From the NCBI RefSeq assembly GCF_900101605.1, contig NZ_FMUR01000011.1:1-64000 (forward strand): DNA of 64,000 nucleotides, read 5' to 3'. The notes beneath the pieces were generated by a model, which saw nothing but the letters and a program-made list of their open reading frames with translations, searched no databases and was not told the DNA's origin. Below, in pieces: positions 23,610-33,555 of the stretch. The translations under genes and the position numbers were made by a program. The number at the start of each line of letters is the position of its first letter. Positions within the stretch are counted from its first letter, which is position 1. The stretch is from Butyrivibrio hungatei. Its GTDB lineage: Bacteria; Bacillota; Clostridia; Lachnospirales; Lachnospiraceae.

Positions 23610-24830
23610 TTATGCAGTAACTTTCTTAAATGACTTCTTGCCTTTCTTTACCATCACTCCGTCGGCAAAGAAATCTTTATTGTAAGTAGTCTTTACATCT
23701 GTAACCTTTGCATCTGCTACAGTTACACCGCCCTGCTCAACTGCTCGTCTTGCTTCGCTTCTTGTATTGCAAAGGCCTGCAGATACAAGAACCTGAAGGA
23801 TATCAACAACACCGTCTCTGAAGTCCTCTTCTTTAAGTGCAACAGCCGGAACATTATCCATATTTCCGCCGCCTGCAAAGAGTGCCCTTGCAGCATCCTG
23901 AGCTTTCTGAGCTTCTTCCTTGCCATGTACAAGAGATGTAAGCTCAAATGCAAGAATTTCCTTCTTCTCATTGACTCTTGAAGGATCCCATTTTTCCATC
24001 TCAAGGATTTCTTCAATAGGAATAAATGTAAGCATCTTTATGCACTTATCTACATCAGCATCAGCTACATTTCTCCAATACTGGTAGAAATCGTAAGGAG
24101 ATGTCTTCTTGGGATCGAGCCATACGGCATTTCCTGCTGTCTTACCCATCTTCTTACCCTGAGAGTCTGTAAGAAGAGTAATTGTCATAGCATGCGCATC
24201 TTCACCGAGCTTTCTTCTGATAAGCTCTGTTCCGCCAAGCATGTTACTCCACTGATCGTCTCCGCCAAACTCGAGATTACAGTTGTACTTCTGGAACATG
24301 TAGTAGAAATCGTATGACTGCATGATCATGTAGTTAAACTCAAGGAATGAAAGTCCCTTTTCCATACGCTGCTTGTAGCACTCGGCTCTGAGCATGTTGT
24401 TTACAGAAAAGCATGCACCAACCTCACGAAGAAGTTCAACATAGTTAAGGTTAAGAAGCCAATCGGCGTTATTTACCATCATTGCCTTACCTTCACCAAA
24501 CTCAATGAATTTCTCCATCTGTTTCTTGAAGCAGGCTGCATTGTGATCGATATCTTCTCTTGTAAGCATCTTACGCATATCGGTTCTTCCCGAAGGATCG
24601 CCGATCATTGTTGTACCGCCGCCGATAAGGGCAATAGGCTTGTTTCCTGCCATCTGAAGCCTCTTCATAAGTGTAAGCGCCATGAAGTGACCTGCTGTAA
24701 GTGAATCAGCCGTACAGTCAAAGCCGATGTAAAAAGTTGCCTTTCCTTCGTTTACAAGATCTCTGATTTTCTCTTCGTCAGTAGTCTGAGCAATGAGGCC
24801 TCTGGCCTGCAATTCTTCATAAATCTTCAT
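23610..24830 (-). CDS. tyrS: tyrosyl-tRNA synthetase
   Basis: 406 residues of class I TyrRS. The HIGH motif appears as T45-A-G-H48 in ADSLTAGHFMAL, the KMSKS loop as KMGKTAGNA, and the C-terminal S4-like RNA-binding domain as SAGLCNTRSEARRAVEQGGV. The enzyme charges tRNA-Tyr. It is preceded by a complete T-box leader with a UAC specifier, which independently confirms tyrosine as substrate. The KMGKT form with a longer linker places it with the TyrZ-like group. Confidence 0.96.
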   Translation of the reverse strand: MKIYEELQARGLIAQTTDEEKIRDLVNEGKATFYIGFDCTADSLTAGHFMALTLMKRLQMAGNKPIALIGGGTTMIGDPSGRTDMRKMLTREDIDHNAACFKKQMEKFIEFGEGKAMMVNNADWLLNLNYVELLREVGACFSVNNMLRAECYKQRMEKGLSFLEFNYMIMQSYDFYYMFQKYNCNLEFGGDDQWSNMLGGTELIRRKLGEDAHAMTITLLTDSQGKKMGKTAGNAVWLDPKKTSPYDFYQYWRNVADADVDKCIKMLTFIPIEEILEMEKWDPSRVNEKKEILAFELTSLVHGKEEAQKAQDAARALFAGGGNMDNVPAVALKEEDFRDGVVDILQVLVSAGLCNTRSEARRAVEQGGVTVADAKVTDVKTTYNKDFFADGVMVKKGKKSFKKVTA

Positions 24831-24869
24831 TTTTCCCTCCTGTATTTTCCGATTGCGAAGTATCTCAAA

Positions 24870-25160
24870 AGAAAAACGCCCTTCACAATCACATCTCTGA
24901 TTGCGAAGGACGAAATAATCGTGTTACCACCTTCATTCGCATGCAGCTCACACTACATACCTCAGCAAGTACGGTCTCACATAAAGCGAAACGATACTCT
25001 TCCGATATAACGGTCAGTCCCGTCGAAGCCTACTATAATTTCCGCCTCGCAGCTCACGGAGGTATTCACGATCACTCTTAACATACGCCTCTCACCAACC
25101 GGCTATTCTCTGTTGTCAGCCTGTAATCACTACTTATTCCGATCATTGCCTTTTTTGTAT
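24870..25160 (-). promoter_or_regulatory. tyrosine T-box riboswitch
   Basis: The 390-base gap before tyrS is filled by this leader. The T-box sequence reads GAAGGTGGTAACACG on the minus strand (24934-24920). A terminator follows at 24912-24877 (CGTCCTTCGCAATCA pairing with TGATTGTGAAGGGCG, then TTTTTC). Stem I carries AGAGAATAGCCGG and GTTGGTGAGAG segments, and the likely specifier triplet is UAC (Tyr) at 25074-25072 in GTGAATACCTCCG. Uncharged tRNA-Tyr would favour the antiterminator and tyrS expression. Confidence 0.92.
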
Positions 25161-25168
25161 AATATGAA

Positions 25169-25197
25169 ATTTTAGTAGCATAATGATATTATGTCAA
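25169..25197 (-). promoter_or_regulatory. promoter of the tyrS T-box transcript
   Basis: TTGACA (25197-25192) and TAAAAT (25174-25169) with a 17-base spacer on the minus strand, placed just upstream of the T-box leader. Confidence 0.75.
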
Positions 25198-25220
25198 ATA
25201 CTTTTTAAACAAAAAGCCAT

Positions 25221-26243
25221 TCACCATTCCAGCATATTGTTTTCTGTCTTCTTATCTCTCATCATAAGGTCTTTTACAGCCTCCTGAAGAGATTTTCCGT
25301 CAAATAATATCTCATTAACCGCCGTGATTATAGGCATCTCAACTTCATACTTTTCAGCAAGCTTAAGTGCTGCTCTGGCGCTGTAAACGCCTTCAACAAC
25401 CATGTTTACTTCATCCATGGCTTCTTTATATGTTTTTCCCTGACCGATAAGAATACCGGCGCGTCTGTTACGTGAATGCATCGATGCACAGGTTACGATA
25501 AGATCGCCGATTCCGGAAAGACCTGCAAAAGTCTCGAATTTACCGCCCATTGCCATTCCAAGTCTGGAGATTTCGGCAATTCCTCTTGTGATAAGCGCAG
25601 CCTTCGCATTGTCACCACAGCCATAGCCGTCAGCAATTCCCGCAGCAAGCGCAACGACATTTTTAAGTGCCGCACCGATCTCGATTCCAAGCATATCGGG
25701 ACTGATATATACTCTGAGAAAAGAATTCATGAATATATTCTGTATATATTTCGCAATCTCTTTTTCAAAAGCACCGACTACAAGTGTAGTAGGCATACCT
25801 TTTCCAACTTCTTCAGCATGGGAAGGGCCGGAAAGAACACATACATTGCATCCGGGAATTTCATCAAGAATAACATCAGACATAACCATGAGTGAATCTT
25901 CTTCGATTCCCTTACTGCAATTAACAATGATCTGTCTGTGCTCCTCAGTCTCGTTAATGAAAGGCTTCATAAGCCTTATTGTTTCACGCATATGAGCCGA
26001 AGGGACAACAACAACGATAATATCTTTATCCTTTACGGCTTCTTCAATATTTGATGTGTATTTAACCGATTCCGGAAGCTTTACGCCGGGAAGTTTCTCC
26101 TCGTTTCCGTGATATTCCCTAAGCTTCGCCACTGACGAATCGCTTCTGGACCAGACGGTAACATCGTGTCCGTTACCTGCCAATACATAAGAAAGCGCGA
26201 TACCCCAGCTTCCTGCACCAATTACACCAACTTGTATACCCAA
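25221..26243 (-). CDS. gpsA: glycerol-3-phosphate dehydrogenase [NAD(P)+]
   Basis: 340 residues. The Rossmann glycine motif is GVIGAGSWGIALSYVLA at the N-terminus, followed by VWSRSD, IIVVVPSAHMRE, VLSGPSHAEEV, the catalytic-lysine helix ALKNVVALAAGIADG and the GLSGIGDLIVTC segment. It reduces dihydroxyacetone phosphate to glycerol 3-phosphate for phospholipid synthesis. The next upstream gene is plsY, which uses this product, so the pair supplies membrane lipid precursors. The genes der, plsY and gpsA follow each other with gaps of 1 and 17 bases. Confidence 0.96.
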   Translation of the reverse strand: MGIQVGVIGAGSWGIALSYVLAGNGHDVTVWSRSDSSVAKLREYHGNEEKLPGVKLPESVKYTSNIEEAVKDKDIIVVVVPSAHMRETIRLMKPFINETEEHRQIIVNCSKGIEEDSLMVMSDVILDEIPGCNVCVLSGPSHAEEVGKGMPTTLVVGAFEKEIAKYIQNIFMNSFLRVYISPDMLGIEIGAALKNVVALAAGIADGYGCGDNAKAALITRGIAEISRLGMAMGGKFETFAGLSGIGDLIVTCASMHSRNRRAGILIGQGKTYKEAMDEVNMVVEGVYSARAALKLAEKYEVEMPIITAVNEILFDGKSLQEAVKDLMMRDKKTENNMLEW

Positions 26244-26260
26244 AAAATTTATCCTCCTGA

Positions 26261-26914
26261 TCAGTCGACTTTATTCTTCTTTGAAATATAAGTCTTTCTC
26301 TCTGTACCTGAAATAAGCTTCTTGATATTGCCTCTGTGCTGATAAAAAGCAAGCGCGGTAAGAAGCGCAACTATAACATACATTTCATTGAGCTCGCTCT
26401 GCGGAAGGTTGCCCAAAAATCCAAGCTGTCCAAAGATCACATACTGGATCAAAAAGCATGTATAAAGGCAAAGACTGCTGAGTGATACAAAATGTGTGAC
26501 ATTGAAAGGACCAAAAAAAGCTATCAATCCTACAAGAACGAACTTCCATCCCATGGAAATGATATATCCGGCTGTGCAGGCGATTCCCTTTCCGCCCTTG
26601 AATTTAAGGAAGAACGGGAAATCGTGACCAAGTACGGCACCTGCAGCTGTATAGATCATATAAAAATATCTGCGATCCGGATTGCTTCTGCCAAAAAGGA
26701 AATAAGTAAGGATTATGGCAAAGATACATTTGAACATATCTCCGAGCAAAACTACAAGTCCTGCCTTAGCTCCCATAACTCTGAGTGTGTTTGTTGTTCC
26801 GGCGTTTTTACTTCCGACATTTCTGATGTCAACCCCCTTCATTTTCCCGTATAAAACTGCTGTCTGAAACAGGCCGAATACATATCCCACAATCAAACAA
26901 ACTACTCTTTCCAT
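26261..26914 (-). CDS. plsY: glycerol-3-phosphate acyltransferase PlsY
   Basis: A 217-residue polytopic membrane enzyme. The three signature loops are GSKNAGTTNTLRVMG, LGHDFPFFLKFKGGKGIACTAGY and the late NLPQSELNEM/QHRGNIKKLISG region. It transfers the acyl group from acyl-phosphate (made by PlsX, encoded at 60729-61736) to glycerol 3-phosphate. It lies between der and gpsA and is probably coexpressed with both. Confidence 0.95.
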   Translation of the reverse strand: MERVVCLIVGYVFGLFQTAVLYGKMKGVDIRNVGSKNAGTTNTLRVMGAKAGLVVLLGDMFKCIFAIILTYFLFGRSNPDRRYFYMIYTAAGAVLGHDFPFFLKFKGGKGIACTAGYIISMGWKFVLVGLIAFFGPFNVTHFVSLSSLCLYTCFLIQYVIFGQLGFLGNLPQSELNEMYVIVALLTALAFYQHRGNIKKLISGTERKTYISKKNKVD

Positions 26915-26915
26915 G

Positions 26916-28244
26916 TTACTTATCCTCTTTTCTCTCTCTTATAATAAATCTAAGGGGCGTACCCTTAAATCCGAATGCTTCTCTGATCTGATTCTCTATA
27001 TATCTCGTATAACTAAAATGCATAAGCTTCTTGTCATTTACGAAGATAACGAAAGTCGGCGGTTTAACCGAAGCCTGAGTGATGTAGTAAAGCTTTAATA
27101 TCTTACCTTTGTCACTCGGTGGCTGCTGCATTACAACTGCCTGAGTCATGATCTCGTTGAGAACACCCGTAGAAACTCTTAGAGCGTGATTCTCACTTAC
27201 AATATCAATCATCTCATAGAGTTTAACAAGTCTCTGGCCTGTTTGCGCAGAAATAAAGATAATCTCCGCATAATTCATAAATGCCAGAGTATTTCTGATA
27301 TTCTTGGTAAATTCCTTAACCGAATGATTGTCCTTTTCGATAAGATCCCATTTATTTACAGCAATGATAACAGCTTTTCCACTCTCATGAGCTATTCCGG
27401 CGATCTTCGCATCCTGTTCGGTAACACCGTCCTCGGCGTTGATAACAAGAATAGCTACATCGGCTCTCTCAACGGCTCCGACTGTTCTGACGATCATGTA
27501 ATGCTCAAGTTCGTCCTTGACCTTACTCTTTCTGCGAAGTCCGGCCGTATCAATGAATGTGTACTTCTTGCCGTTATATTTCACATCTGTATCTATCGCA
27601 TCTCTTGTTGTTCCCGCAATATCGGAGACAATAAGTCTGTTCTCGCCGATAAGCTTATTGATAATAGATGACTTACCTACGTTGGGCTTACCGATAATTG
27701 CAATCTTCGTTGTATCATCTTCCTCATCATTTGTTGAATCTTTGCTGAAGTGACTTACGACTTCCTCGAGAAGATCGCCTATACCAAGTTTATTGACAGC
27801 AGAAATCGGGAAAGGCTCACCTATTCCGAGATTGTAAAACTCGTATACATCAAGTGAATCCCTGCTGTAACTGTCAACCTTATTTACACACAAAACAACA
27901 GGCTTTCCCGACCTTCTCAGCATATCAGCCACTTTGGAATCAGAATCGGTAAGTCCCTGCTTTACATCAACCATAAATAAAATAACATCTGCAGTATCTA
28001 TGGCTATCTGTGCCTGTTCTCTCATCTGTGAGAGAATAATATCCTTTGAATCAGGCTCGATACCACCTGTATCGATAAGAGTAAAGCTATGATTAAGCCA
28101 CTCTACATCCTGGTAAATTCTGTCTCTTGTAACACCGGGAGTGTCCTGCACTATGGCAATCCTGCTTCCCGCAAGAGCATTAAAGAGTGTTGATTTTCCG
28201 ACATTTGGTCTTCCGACCACCGCTACTATATTTTTTCTGCTCAT
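26916..28244 (-). CDS. der: ribosome biogenesis GTPase Der (EngA)
   Basis: 442 residues with two GTPase domains in tandem. The first has [21 protein letters not shown] and NKVD. The second has [29 protein letters not shown] and NKWD. A KH-like C-terminal domain follows ([27 protein letters not shown]). It assists 50S subunit assembly. Its start lies 12 bases after the DUF512 gene. Confidence 0.97.
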   Translation of the reverse strand: MSRKNIVAVVGRPNVGKSTLFNALAGSRIAIVQDTPGVTRDRIYQDVEWLNHSFTLIDTGGIEPDSKDIILSQMREQAQIAIDTADVILFMVDVKQGLTDSDSKVADMLRRSGKPVVLCVNKVDSYSRDSLDVYEFYNLGIGEPFPISAVNKLGIGDLLEEVVSHFSKDSTNDEEDDTTKIAIIGKPNVGKSSIINKLIGENRLIVSDIAGTTRDAIDTDVKYNGKKYTFIDTAGLRRKSKVKDELEHYMIVRTVGAVERADVAILVINAEDGVTEQDAKIAGIAHESGKAVIIAVNKWDLIEKDNHSVKEFTKNIRNTLAFMNYAEIIFISAQTGQRLVKLYEMIDIVSENHALRVSTGVLNEIMTQAVVMQQPPSDKGKILKLYYITQASVKPPTFVIFVNDKKLMHFSYTRYIENQIREAFGFKGTPLRFIIRERKEDK

Positions 28245-28256
28245 GTATTTTCCTTT

Positions 28257-29615
28257 TTAATATGTATTATCGACCGGAACACCGAATAGTACTGCCGCAA
28301 GTTCATGACCGTCGCACTTTGATATTCCAATCTTTATATCAAGCTCTTTTTCTATATCTCCTATCTTAACATCATCAAGGAGATAATCTTCGCCGCTTCT
28401 AAGCAGATTCTCGGGAAGGTAAAGCGTTGTTCCAAGTTTCCTGCCTTTAAGCTGCTTTATAATATCCTGTCCGGTAAGAAGTCCCGAAACAGTGATCCTT
28501 TCGCCAAAAAACTCATTGACTATCTCATATACGTGAACCTTAAGCCCGGGGCAAACTCCCATCGCTCTTTCAGCAATCTGCTGTATGCATGGATAAACAA
28601 GTCTTCCCGTTGCAAGTGAGATTTCTCTTTTTATGGAATTAAGCTCATCTGCATGGCCGGTTGTAAGTGCGTAAAGCGCCTCTCCGTATTCATCCAGAAG
28701 AAGTCTCATCATGCCTACGCCGTTCTCATACTGAATATATCCGTCATAGCGCTCGGCCTCGGGAAACTCTCTTCCCGCAAGGAAATACCATTCGTCACTT
28801 GCATGGATGAAATGAATGCCGTGCTCATCATACACTTTTTTCTGCCATTTTTCTATCAGATCTATGACAGCACACGCATCCTCGTACTCAAAAGGCTCAA
28901 GCGGATACAGCCCGTCCCTGTATTTGGAAAGCCCAACGGGAACAACCGATACGCTCTGCAGATTCGGGATGTACTTGGTAAGATCGGAGATCGATCTCTC
29001 AAGTTCGACTCCGTCATTTACTCCCTTGCACAAAACGATCTGGCCGTTAAGCTCAATTCCCGTTCCCGGTGCACATAGTCTGTCCACCTTTTTAAGAGCC
29101 TCGCCGGCAAATCTGTTTCCAAGCATTTTGCATCTGAGTTCAGGATTGGTCGTCTGAAATGAAACATTGATAGGTGAAAGATGATACTTCAGGATTCTGT
29201 CGATATCCGCATCGGACATATTGGTCAGTGTGACATAATTACCCTGCAAAAAAGAAAGTCTGGAATCATCATCTTTAAAGTACAAAGTATCGCGCATGCC
29301 CTTCGGCATCTGGTCTATAAAGCAAAAGATACACTTATTGCTACAAGACCTGTAGTTATCCATGAGTCCGTTGTCAAACTCTATTCCGAGATCCTCATCA
29401 AACTCCTTGTCGATGTCAAGAATCCACTCCTCACCATCACTTTTCCTGATAAGAACTTCGAGATGTTCATCCTGCACAAGATACTGATAATCAAATATAT
29501 CCTGAATATCCTGATCGTTAATCTTAAGCAGTGTGTCGCCCGGCTCAATATTCAGTTCTTCGGCAATACTGCCCTCATCGACTCTGCCGATAAGGTGCCC
29601 CTTCTTTGAAACCAT
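28257..29615 (-). CDS. DUF512 radical-SAM-like protein with N-terminal PDZ
   Basis: 452 residues. Residues 1-70 are a PDZ-like domain (GSIAEELNIEPGDTLLKINDQDI). The next domain carries C91-x3-C95-x2-C98 in CSNKCIFCFIDQMP, the iron-sulfur motif of radical-SAM enzymes, and the C-terminal half is the DUF512 domain (VTGLLTGQDI, LPENLLRSGEDYLLDD). The family is widespread in Clostridia and its reaction is not established. ATG 29615 is preferred to the TTG one codon before, with GAGG upstream. It leads the der-plsY-gpsA cluster, a common association. Confidence 0.88.
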   Translation of the reverse strand: MVSKKGHLIGRVDEGSIAEELNIEPGDTLLKINDQDIQDIFDYQYLVQDEHLEVLIRKSDGEEWILDIDKEFDEDLGIEFDNGLMDNYRSCSNKCIFCFIDQMPKGMRDTLYFKDDDSRLSFLQGNYVTLTNMSDADIDRILKYHLSPINVSFQTTNPELRCKMLGNRFAGEALKKVDRLCAPGTGIELNGQIVLCKGVNDGVELERSISDLTKYIPNLQSVSVVPVGLSKYRDGLYPLEPFEYEDACAVIDLIEKWQKKVYDEHGIHFIHASDEWYFLAGREFPEAERYDGYIQYENGVGMMRLLLDEYGEALYALTTGHADELNSIKREISLATGRLVYPCIQQIAERAMGVCPGLKVHVYEIVNEFFGERITVSGLLTGQDIIKQLKGRKLGTTLYLPENLLRSGEDYLLDDVKIGDIEKELDIKIGISKCDGHELAAVLFGVPVDNTY

Positions 29616-29646
29616 CAAAAAATAACCTCATATTCTGCAGGATCGG

Positions 29647-29680
29647 CGTTACCGCTTACGCCTACACATGTGCGGTAACG
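29647..29680. other. inverted repeat in the DUF512-prs divergent gap
   Basis: CGTTACCGC (29647-29655) and GCGGTAACG (29672-29680) form a 9-bp perfect stem, with GGAT/ATCC able to extend it outside a small bulge. It lies in the 190-base gap between divergent genes. It could be an operator or an RNA hairpin in the DUF512 leader, and I cannot tell which. Confidence 0.4.
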
Positions 29681-29714
29681 AAATCCTCCGATAATGTATT
29701 ATATATGAAATTCC

Positions 29715-29742
29715 TTGACTTGTCAGTAATCATAATGATAAA
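29715..29742 (+). promoter_or_regulatory. candidate promoter for prs
   Basis: TTGACT at 29715-29720 followed after 16 bases by GATAAA at 29737-29742. This is the best hexamer pair before the gene, but the -10 box is weak. Confidence 0.4.
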
Positions 29743-29805
29743 ACAATATAGGAAGTTAAATGCTTCATAAAATATAAACTTCATATTCCGAAGAAAGGAA
29801 CAAAT

Positions 29806-31005
29806 ATGCCAGATTTTTCTAAACTGGAAACTTCTATTCCGGTAGCTCCGCTTAATTTAATTGTTATGGACTCGGCAAAAGAGCTGGGTGACAGCGTAGA
29901 TCGTTATATCTCGGAGTTTCGCCACAATCTTTATAAAATGCCTGAGAACGATCCCGCCTTTCACGGCTACGTTAAGGACAGTTACAAGATTGACTACTGT
30001 CTCAACCGTTTCGGAAGCGGCGAAGCGAAGGCTGCCATCAATGAAAGCGTTCGTGGAAACGACGTATATATTCTTACTGATGTATGTAACTACAGCATTA
30101 CCTATAAAATGTATAACTACATAAACCACAAATCTCCCGACGATCACTATCAGGATCTTAAGAGAGTAATCGGCGCCCTTACAGGTAAGGCAAAGAGAAT
30201 CAATGTTATCATGCCCTTCTTATATGAAGGAAGACAGCATAAGAGAAACGGCATGGAATCTCTCGATGCGGCTCAGATGTTTAAAGAGCTGTATGATATG
30301 GGCATTTCAAACTTTATCACTTTTGATGCTCACGATCCGAGAATCTCAAACTCAAAGCCTCTCGGTGGTTTCGATAACTTCCTTGCTTCATATCAGTTTA
30401 TGAAAGCACTGCTCTCACACATTGACGATCTTATCGTAGATAAAGACCACCTTACCGTTATCAGCCCTGATGAAGGAGCTCTTGACAGAGCCGTATATTT
30501 TGCAAACGTAATCGGCGCAGATACCGGTATGTTCTATAAGAGACGTGACTATGCCCACGTAGTAAACGGAAGCAATCCCATCGTTGCACACGAATTCCTG
30601 GGTTCGGATATTTCTGGAAGAGACGTTATCATCATTGATGACATGATCTCATCCGGATCAAGTATGATTGATACAGCAAAGCAGCTTAAGAACATGGGTG
30701 CAAAGCGAGTATTTATCTGCACTACCTTCGGGCTTTTCACAAACGGAATGGATAAGTTCGACGAAGGATATGAAAAGAAATACTTCGATGCTGTCATCAC
30801 AACAAACCTTACCTACATGGATGAAGAAATTACAAAAAGACCGTATATCTTCATTGCAGATATGGGCAAATTCCTTGCAACCATCATTGATTTCTTAAAT
30901 CACGATGCGACAATGCAAAGCGTAAATATGCCTACAGAAAAAATTCGTGAAATTGTCGGCAAATACAATTCAGGATGCAAAACTCCGGGAGAATTGTTCG
31001 ACTGA
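29806..31005 (+). CDS. prs: ribose-phosphate pyrophosphokinase (PRPP synthetase)
   Basis: 399 residues, longer than the usual 310-320 of bacterial Prs. The PRPP-binding loop reads VIIIDDMISSGSSM, and the two phosphoribosyltransferase-fold halves are visible, with NVIMPFLYEGRQHKR and FDAHDPRI in the first, corresponding to the ATP/ribose-5-phosphate loops. It makes PRPP for nucleotide, His and Trp synthesis. The extra length lies mainly at the N-terminus and C-terminus, and similar long forms occur in Lachnospiraceae. ATG has AAGGA upstream. Single-gene plus-strand transcript ending at a strong terminator. Confidence 0.9.
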   Translation: MPDFSKLETSIPVAPLNLIVMDSAKELGDSVDRYISEFRHNLYKMPENDPAFHGYVKDSYKIDYCLNRFGSGEAKAAINESVRGNDVYILTDVCNYSITYKMYNYINHKSPDDHYQDLKRVIGALTGKAKRINVIMPFLYEGRQHKRNGMESLDAAQMFKELYDMGISNFITFDAHDPRISNSKPLGGFDNFLASYQFMKALLSHIDDLIVDKDHLTVISPDEGALDRAVYFANVIGADTGMFYKRRDYAHVVNGSNPIVAHEFLGSDISGRDVIIIDDMISSGSSMIDTAKQLKNMGAKRVFICTTFGLFTNGMDKFDEGYEKKYFDAVITTNLTYMDEEITKRPYIFIADMGKFLATIIDFLNHDATMQSVNMPTEKIREIVGKYNSGCKTPGELFD

Positions 31006-31032
31006 TTGAATATCCAAAAGAATAAATCAAAA

Positions 31033-31079
31033 AACCTCCGATCCTTCAGTTTTACCTGATAAATCGGAGGTTATTTTTT
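31033..31079. terminator. bidirectional terminator between prs and the histidine kinase gene
   Basis: AACCTCCGAT (31033-31042) and ATCGGAGGTT (31063-31072) form a 10-bp stem followed by ATTTTTTA on the plus strand. Convergent genes end on both sides. Confidence 0.85.
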
Positions 31080-31080
31080 A

Positions 31081-33555
31081 TTACTGTTCCACACAATCAA
31101 ATAAAATAACTACTTTAAAGAGATCGCCGTCAAGCCTTATGTCGAACTCTCCGCCTTGCGCTATGGTAAGATTTTTTGCAATGGAAAGTCCGAGTCCGCT
31201 TCCTTCGGTTGTTCTTGATTCGTCTCCTCTTATAAATCTTTCGGTCAATTCATCGGCACCGATATCAAGCTCCGATTCCGAAATGTTTTTGATCGAGAAC
31301 TCAACTTTTTTATTCTTGCCGTTCTCCGTGATATAAACCATATCCATATATACTCTTGTTCCGGAAAGAGCGTATTTGCAAACATTGTTAAGAAGGTTCT
31401 CAATAACCCTCCAAAGGTGCCTTGCATCCGCATTTATGCACATGCTTTGGTCTTCGTGCTTAAATATCGGCGTAAGAGAACTTGTTTCAAACTTCTCATA
31501 AAACTCACCGATAGTCTGGTTTATAAATTCCACGAAATCAATGTTTCCAAGCTGAATACTTATATTTCCCGAACTTATCTTGGATGCTTCAACAAGATCT
31601 TCCGTGAGCTGTTTAAGCTTTTGCGACTTGGTCTCAAGCACCTCAACATACTCTTTTACCTTCTTGTTATCTATATTTTCGCGCTTGATAAGGTCGACGT
31701 AATTTATGATCGAAGTAAGCGGCGTCTTGATATCATGCGAGACATTTGTAATAAGATCCGCCTTCAGCTTCTCATCCTTCATACTGGTATTTACTGCGAT
31801 CTTAATTCCTTCTCCTATGGAATTAACGGCTTCCGCAAGATTTACATTGTCGGCATGAAGATCCGTTATGTCTACCTTTGCACTCACATCGCCCTTTTTA
31901 ATATTCTCGATCACATGTATTATTCCTTGCCTGTCAGCATTTTGCCTGTACAAATAAAGTCCTACGAGAACATCAAAAAATGCTGCTATTACAATGCCCA
32001 GAACTCCTATATGAAAAAGAAGGACATTGAGACCTATAAATACAATATAAGGAATCCATGTTCTTATGATCACACTTGCGTTATCTGTGGTATTTAGGAT
32101 CATATCCCTAAATATTTCGATAACTTTTTTCAAAAAACTGTCTTCCCACAAGATCCTGTCTTTTCCTTTTTGCACAAGGCCGTATACAAGCGCAAGAAGT
32201 CCTATGTCGATAACAACGGTTGAAAAGACACCGTAAAGTGGGAATAGCTCATGCCTGAAAATCCTGTCAAAAGTAATATCCCACGCCGACATCACGGAGT
32301 AGACTATAATAAACGGAATCGACATCACAAGAGTACCGATCAGTATCAGCATCTCGGTCGGGATCCTCTTTTTGCCCAAGTCAAGCTGCTCTCTTGCAGG
32401 AATCTTTACAATATAAACCGTAAAGATGATGAGATACGAAAGAATTGCCAATGCGCATACAACATAGATTTGGCCACGATACGGCATGTACTTGGAAAAG
32501 CTTGCCTTTCCTTTGGTAAAATCATCGGATGCCGGATATTCCTTTGTATCTATTCCGATATAAACCTTGATCTGATCGGGATATGCGTATCCGTATGTGT
32601 TTATGACAGATCTGACCGTATTTTCATTGATAAGCGTGTTGGTCTCATACAGAAATTCATAAGGACAATAATAAATATATCTTCCGTAATTCTTGAACTT
32701 CTCAAGTACATCAACACCCACGGTTTCACTCTTCAGCTCATCAACATTTGTATAAACTTCGGTTTTTCCGTTTATCATTCTGGTGATGTAATATCTAAGA
32801 TTGGAATTCTGAAAGCTGTAATAATTGATAAGCTTCCCATACTCCGAAAAATTAAGCGCAAGATTATTTGCGGACTCCTCCACATATGAAGCAAGGAGAT
32901 TGTAATCTTCCCACGTCGAAACAATATTCTCGATATTCTTGCCGTCAATAGTCTTATATCTCTGTGTAAGTATGTTATAAGTTCCGCCCTCAGGCGCAGA
33001 ATTACCCGAAATCGTAAAAAGGAAACTGTTATCGTCAAGCTGTGAACTAAGGTATGAATTCATACCGCCCGAAACGACATTGTTCTTAAGATGCGTATAT
33101 GTCGTCGCAGGATTTAAGAATTTGGCGCTGTCCTCATCCGTAAATTTAAGCGGCTTGTATTCAAATCCGCTTTTTCCCCAGTTAAGGAGATCCGCAAGAT
33201 AATAATTTGCCGTTATATAGTCTCCCGGCAAAACGCTTCCCTTGCTGGCATATGCCGTAACATCAATTACTTTTTTGCCGTTATATTGTCCGTTTGTCTC
33301 AAGCTGTGTTCTTTCCGCAACGAGTCTGAACACATTTGACATATTGTTTCCGAGAATATTGTTAAAAAGATATGATTCCTCATAAGTTCTGCTTTTATCG
33401 GACTCATAGAGGTTATAAGATACATCTTTTCCCGCACTGTTAATCACAACGCTCGTTCCGACTACGGAATAGATGATGATAAATACGGCAAACGCAGCCA
33501 TTATATGCTGTATCAGGCGCATGACCGCGCTATGTTTAAAGCTTTTCTTTCTCAT
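31081..33555 (-). CDS. sensor histidine kinase with large extracytoplasmic domain
   Basis: 824 residues. A first membrane helix (about 13-33) is followed by a large extracytoplasmic domain to about residue 365, then four or more membrane helices up to about residue 540. A HAMP-like linker and the phospho-acceptor site NVSHDIKTPLTSIINY come next. The ATPase shows the N box (ENLLNNVCKYA), G1 and G2 (RGDESRTTEGSGLGLSIAK). It forms a two-component system with the response regulator, whose stop overlaps its start by 4 bases. The stimulus is unknown. The extracytoplasmic part resembles nothing I recognise. Confidence 0.92.
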   Translation of the reverse strand: MRKKSFKHSAVMRLIQHIMAAFAVFIIIYSVVGTSVVINSAGKDVSYNLYESDKSRTYEESYLFNNILGNNMSNVFRLVAERTQLETNGQYNGKKVIDVTAYASKGSVLPGDYITANYYLADLLNWGKSGFEYKPLKFTDEDSAKFLNPATTYTHLKNNVVSGGMNSYLSSQLDDNSFLFTISGNSAPEGGTYNILTQRYKTIDGKNIENIVSTWEDYNLLASYVEESANNLALNFSEYGKLINYYSFQNSNLRYYITRMINGKTEVYTNVDELKSETVGVDVLEKFKNYGRYIYYCPYEFLYETNTLINENTVRSVINTYGYAYPDQIKVYIGIDTKEYPASDDFTKGKASFSKYMPYRGQIYVVCALAILSYLIIFTVYIVKIPAREQLDLGKKRIPTEMLILIGTLVMSIPFIIVYSVMSAWDITFDRIFRHELFPLYGVFSTVVIDIGLLALVYGLVQKGKDRILWEDSFLKKVIEIFRDMILNTTDNASVIIRTWIPYIVFIGLNVLLFHIGVLGIVIAAFFDVLVGLYLYRQNADRQGIIHVIENIKKGDVSAKVDITDLHADNVNLAEAVNSIGEGIKIAVNTSMKDEKLKADLITNVSHDIKTPLTSIINYVDLIKRENIDNKKVKEYVEVLETKSQKLKQLTEDLVEASKISSGNISIQLGNIDFVEFINQTIGEFYEKFETSSLTPIFKHEDQSMCINADARHLWRVIENLLNNVCKYALSGTRVYMDMVYITENGKNKKVEFSIKNISESELDIGADELTERFIRGDESRTTEGSGLGLSIAKNLTIAQGGEFDIRLDGDLFKVVILFDCVEQ

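Noticed and set aside
31417..32097. 226-codon plus-strand frame
   Set aside because: Antisense shadow of the histidine kinase catalytic region.
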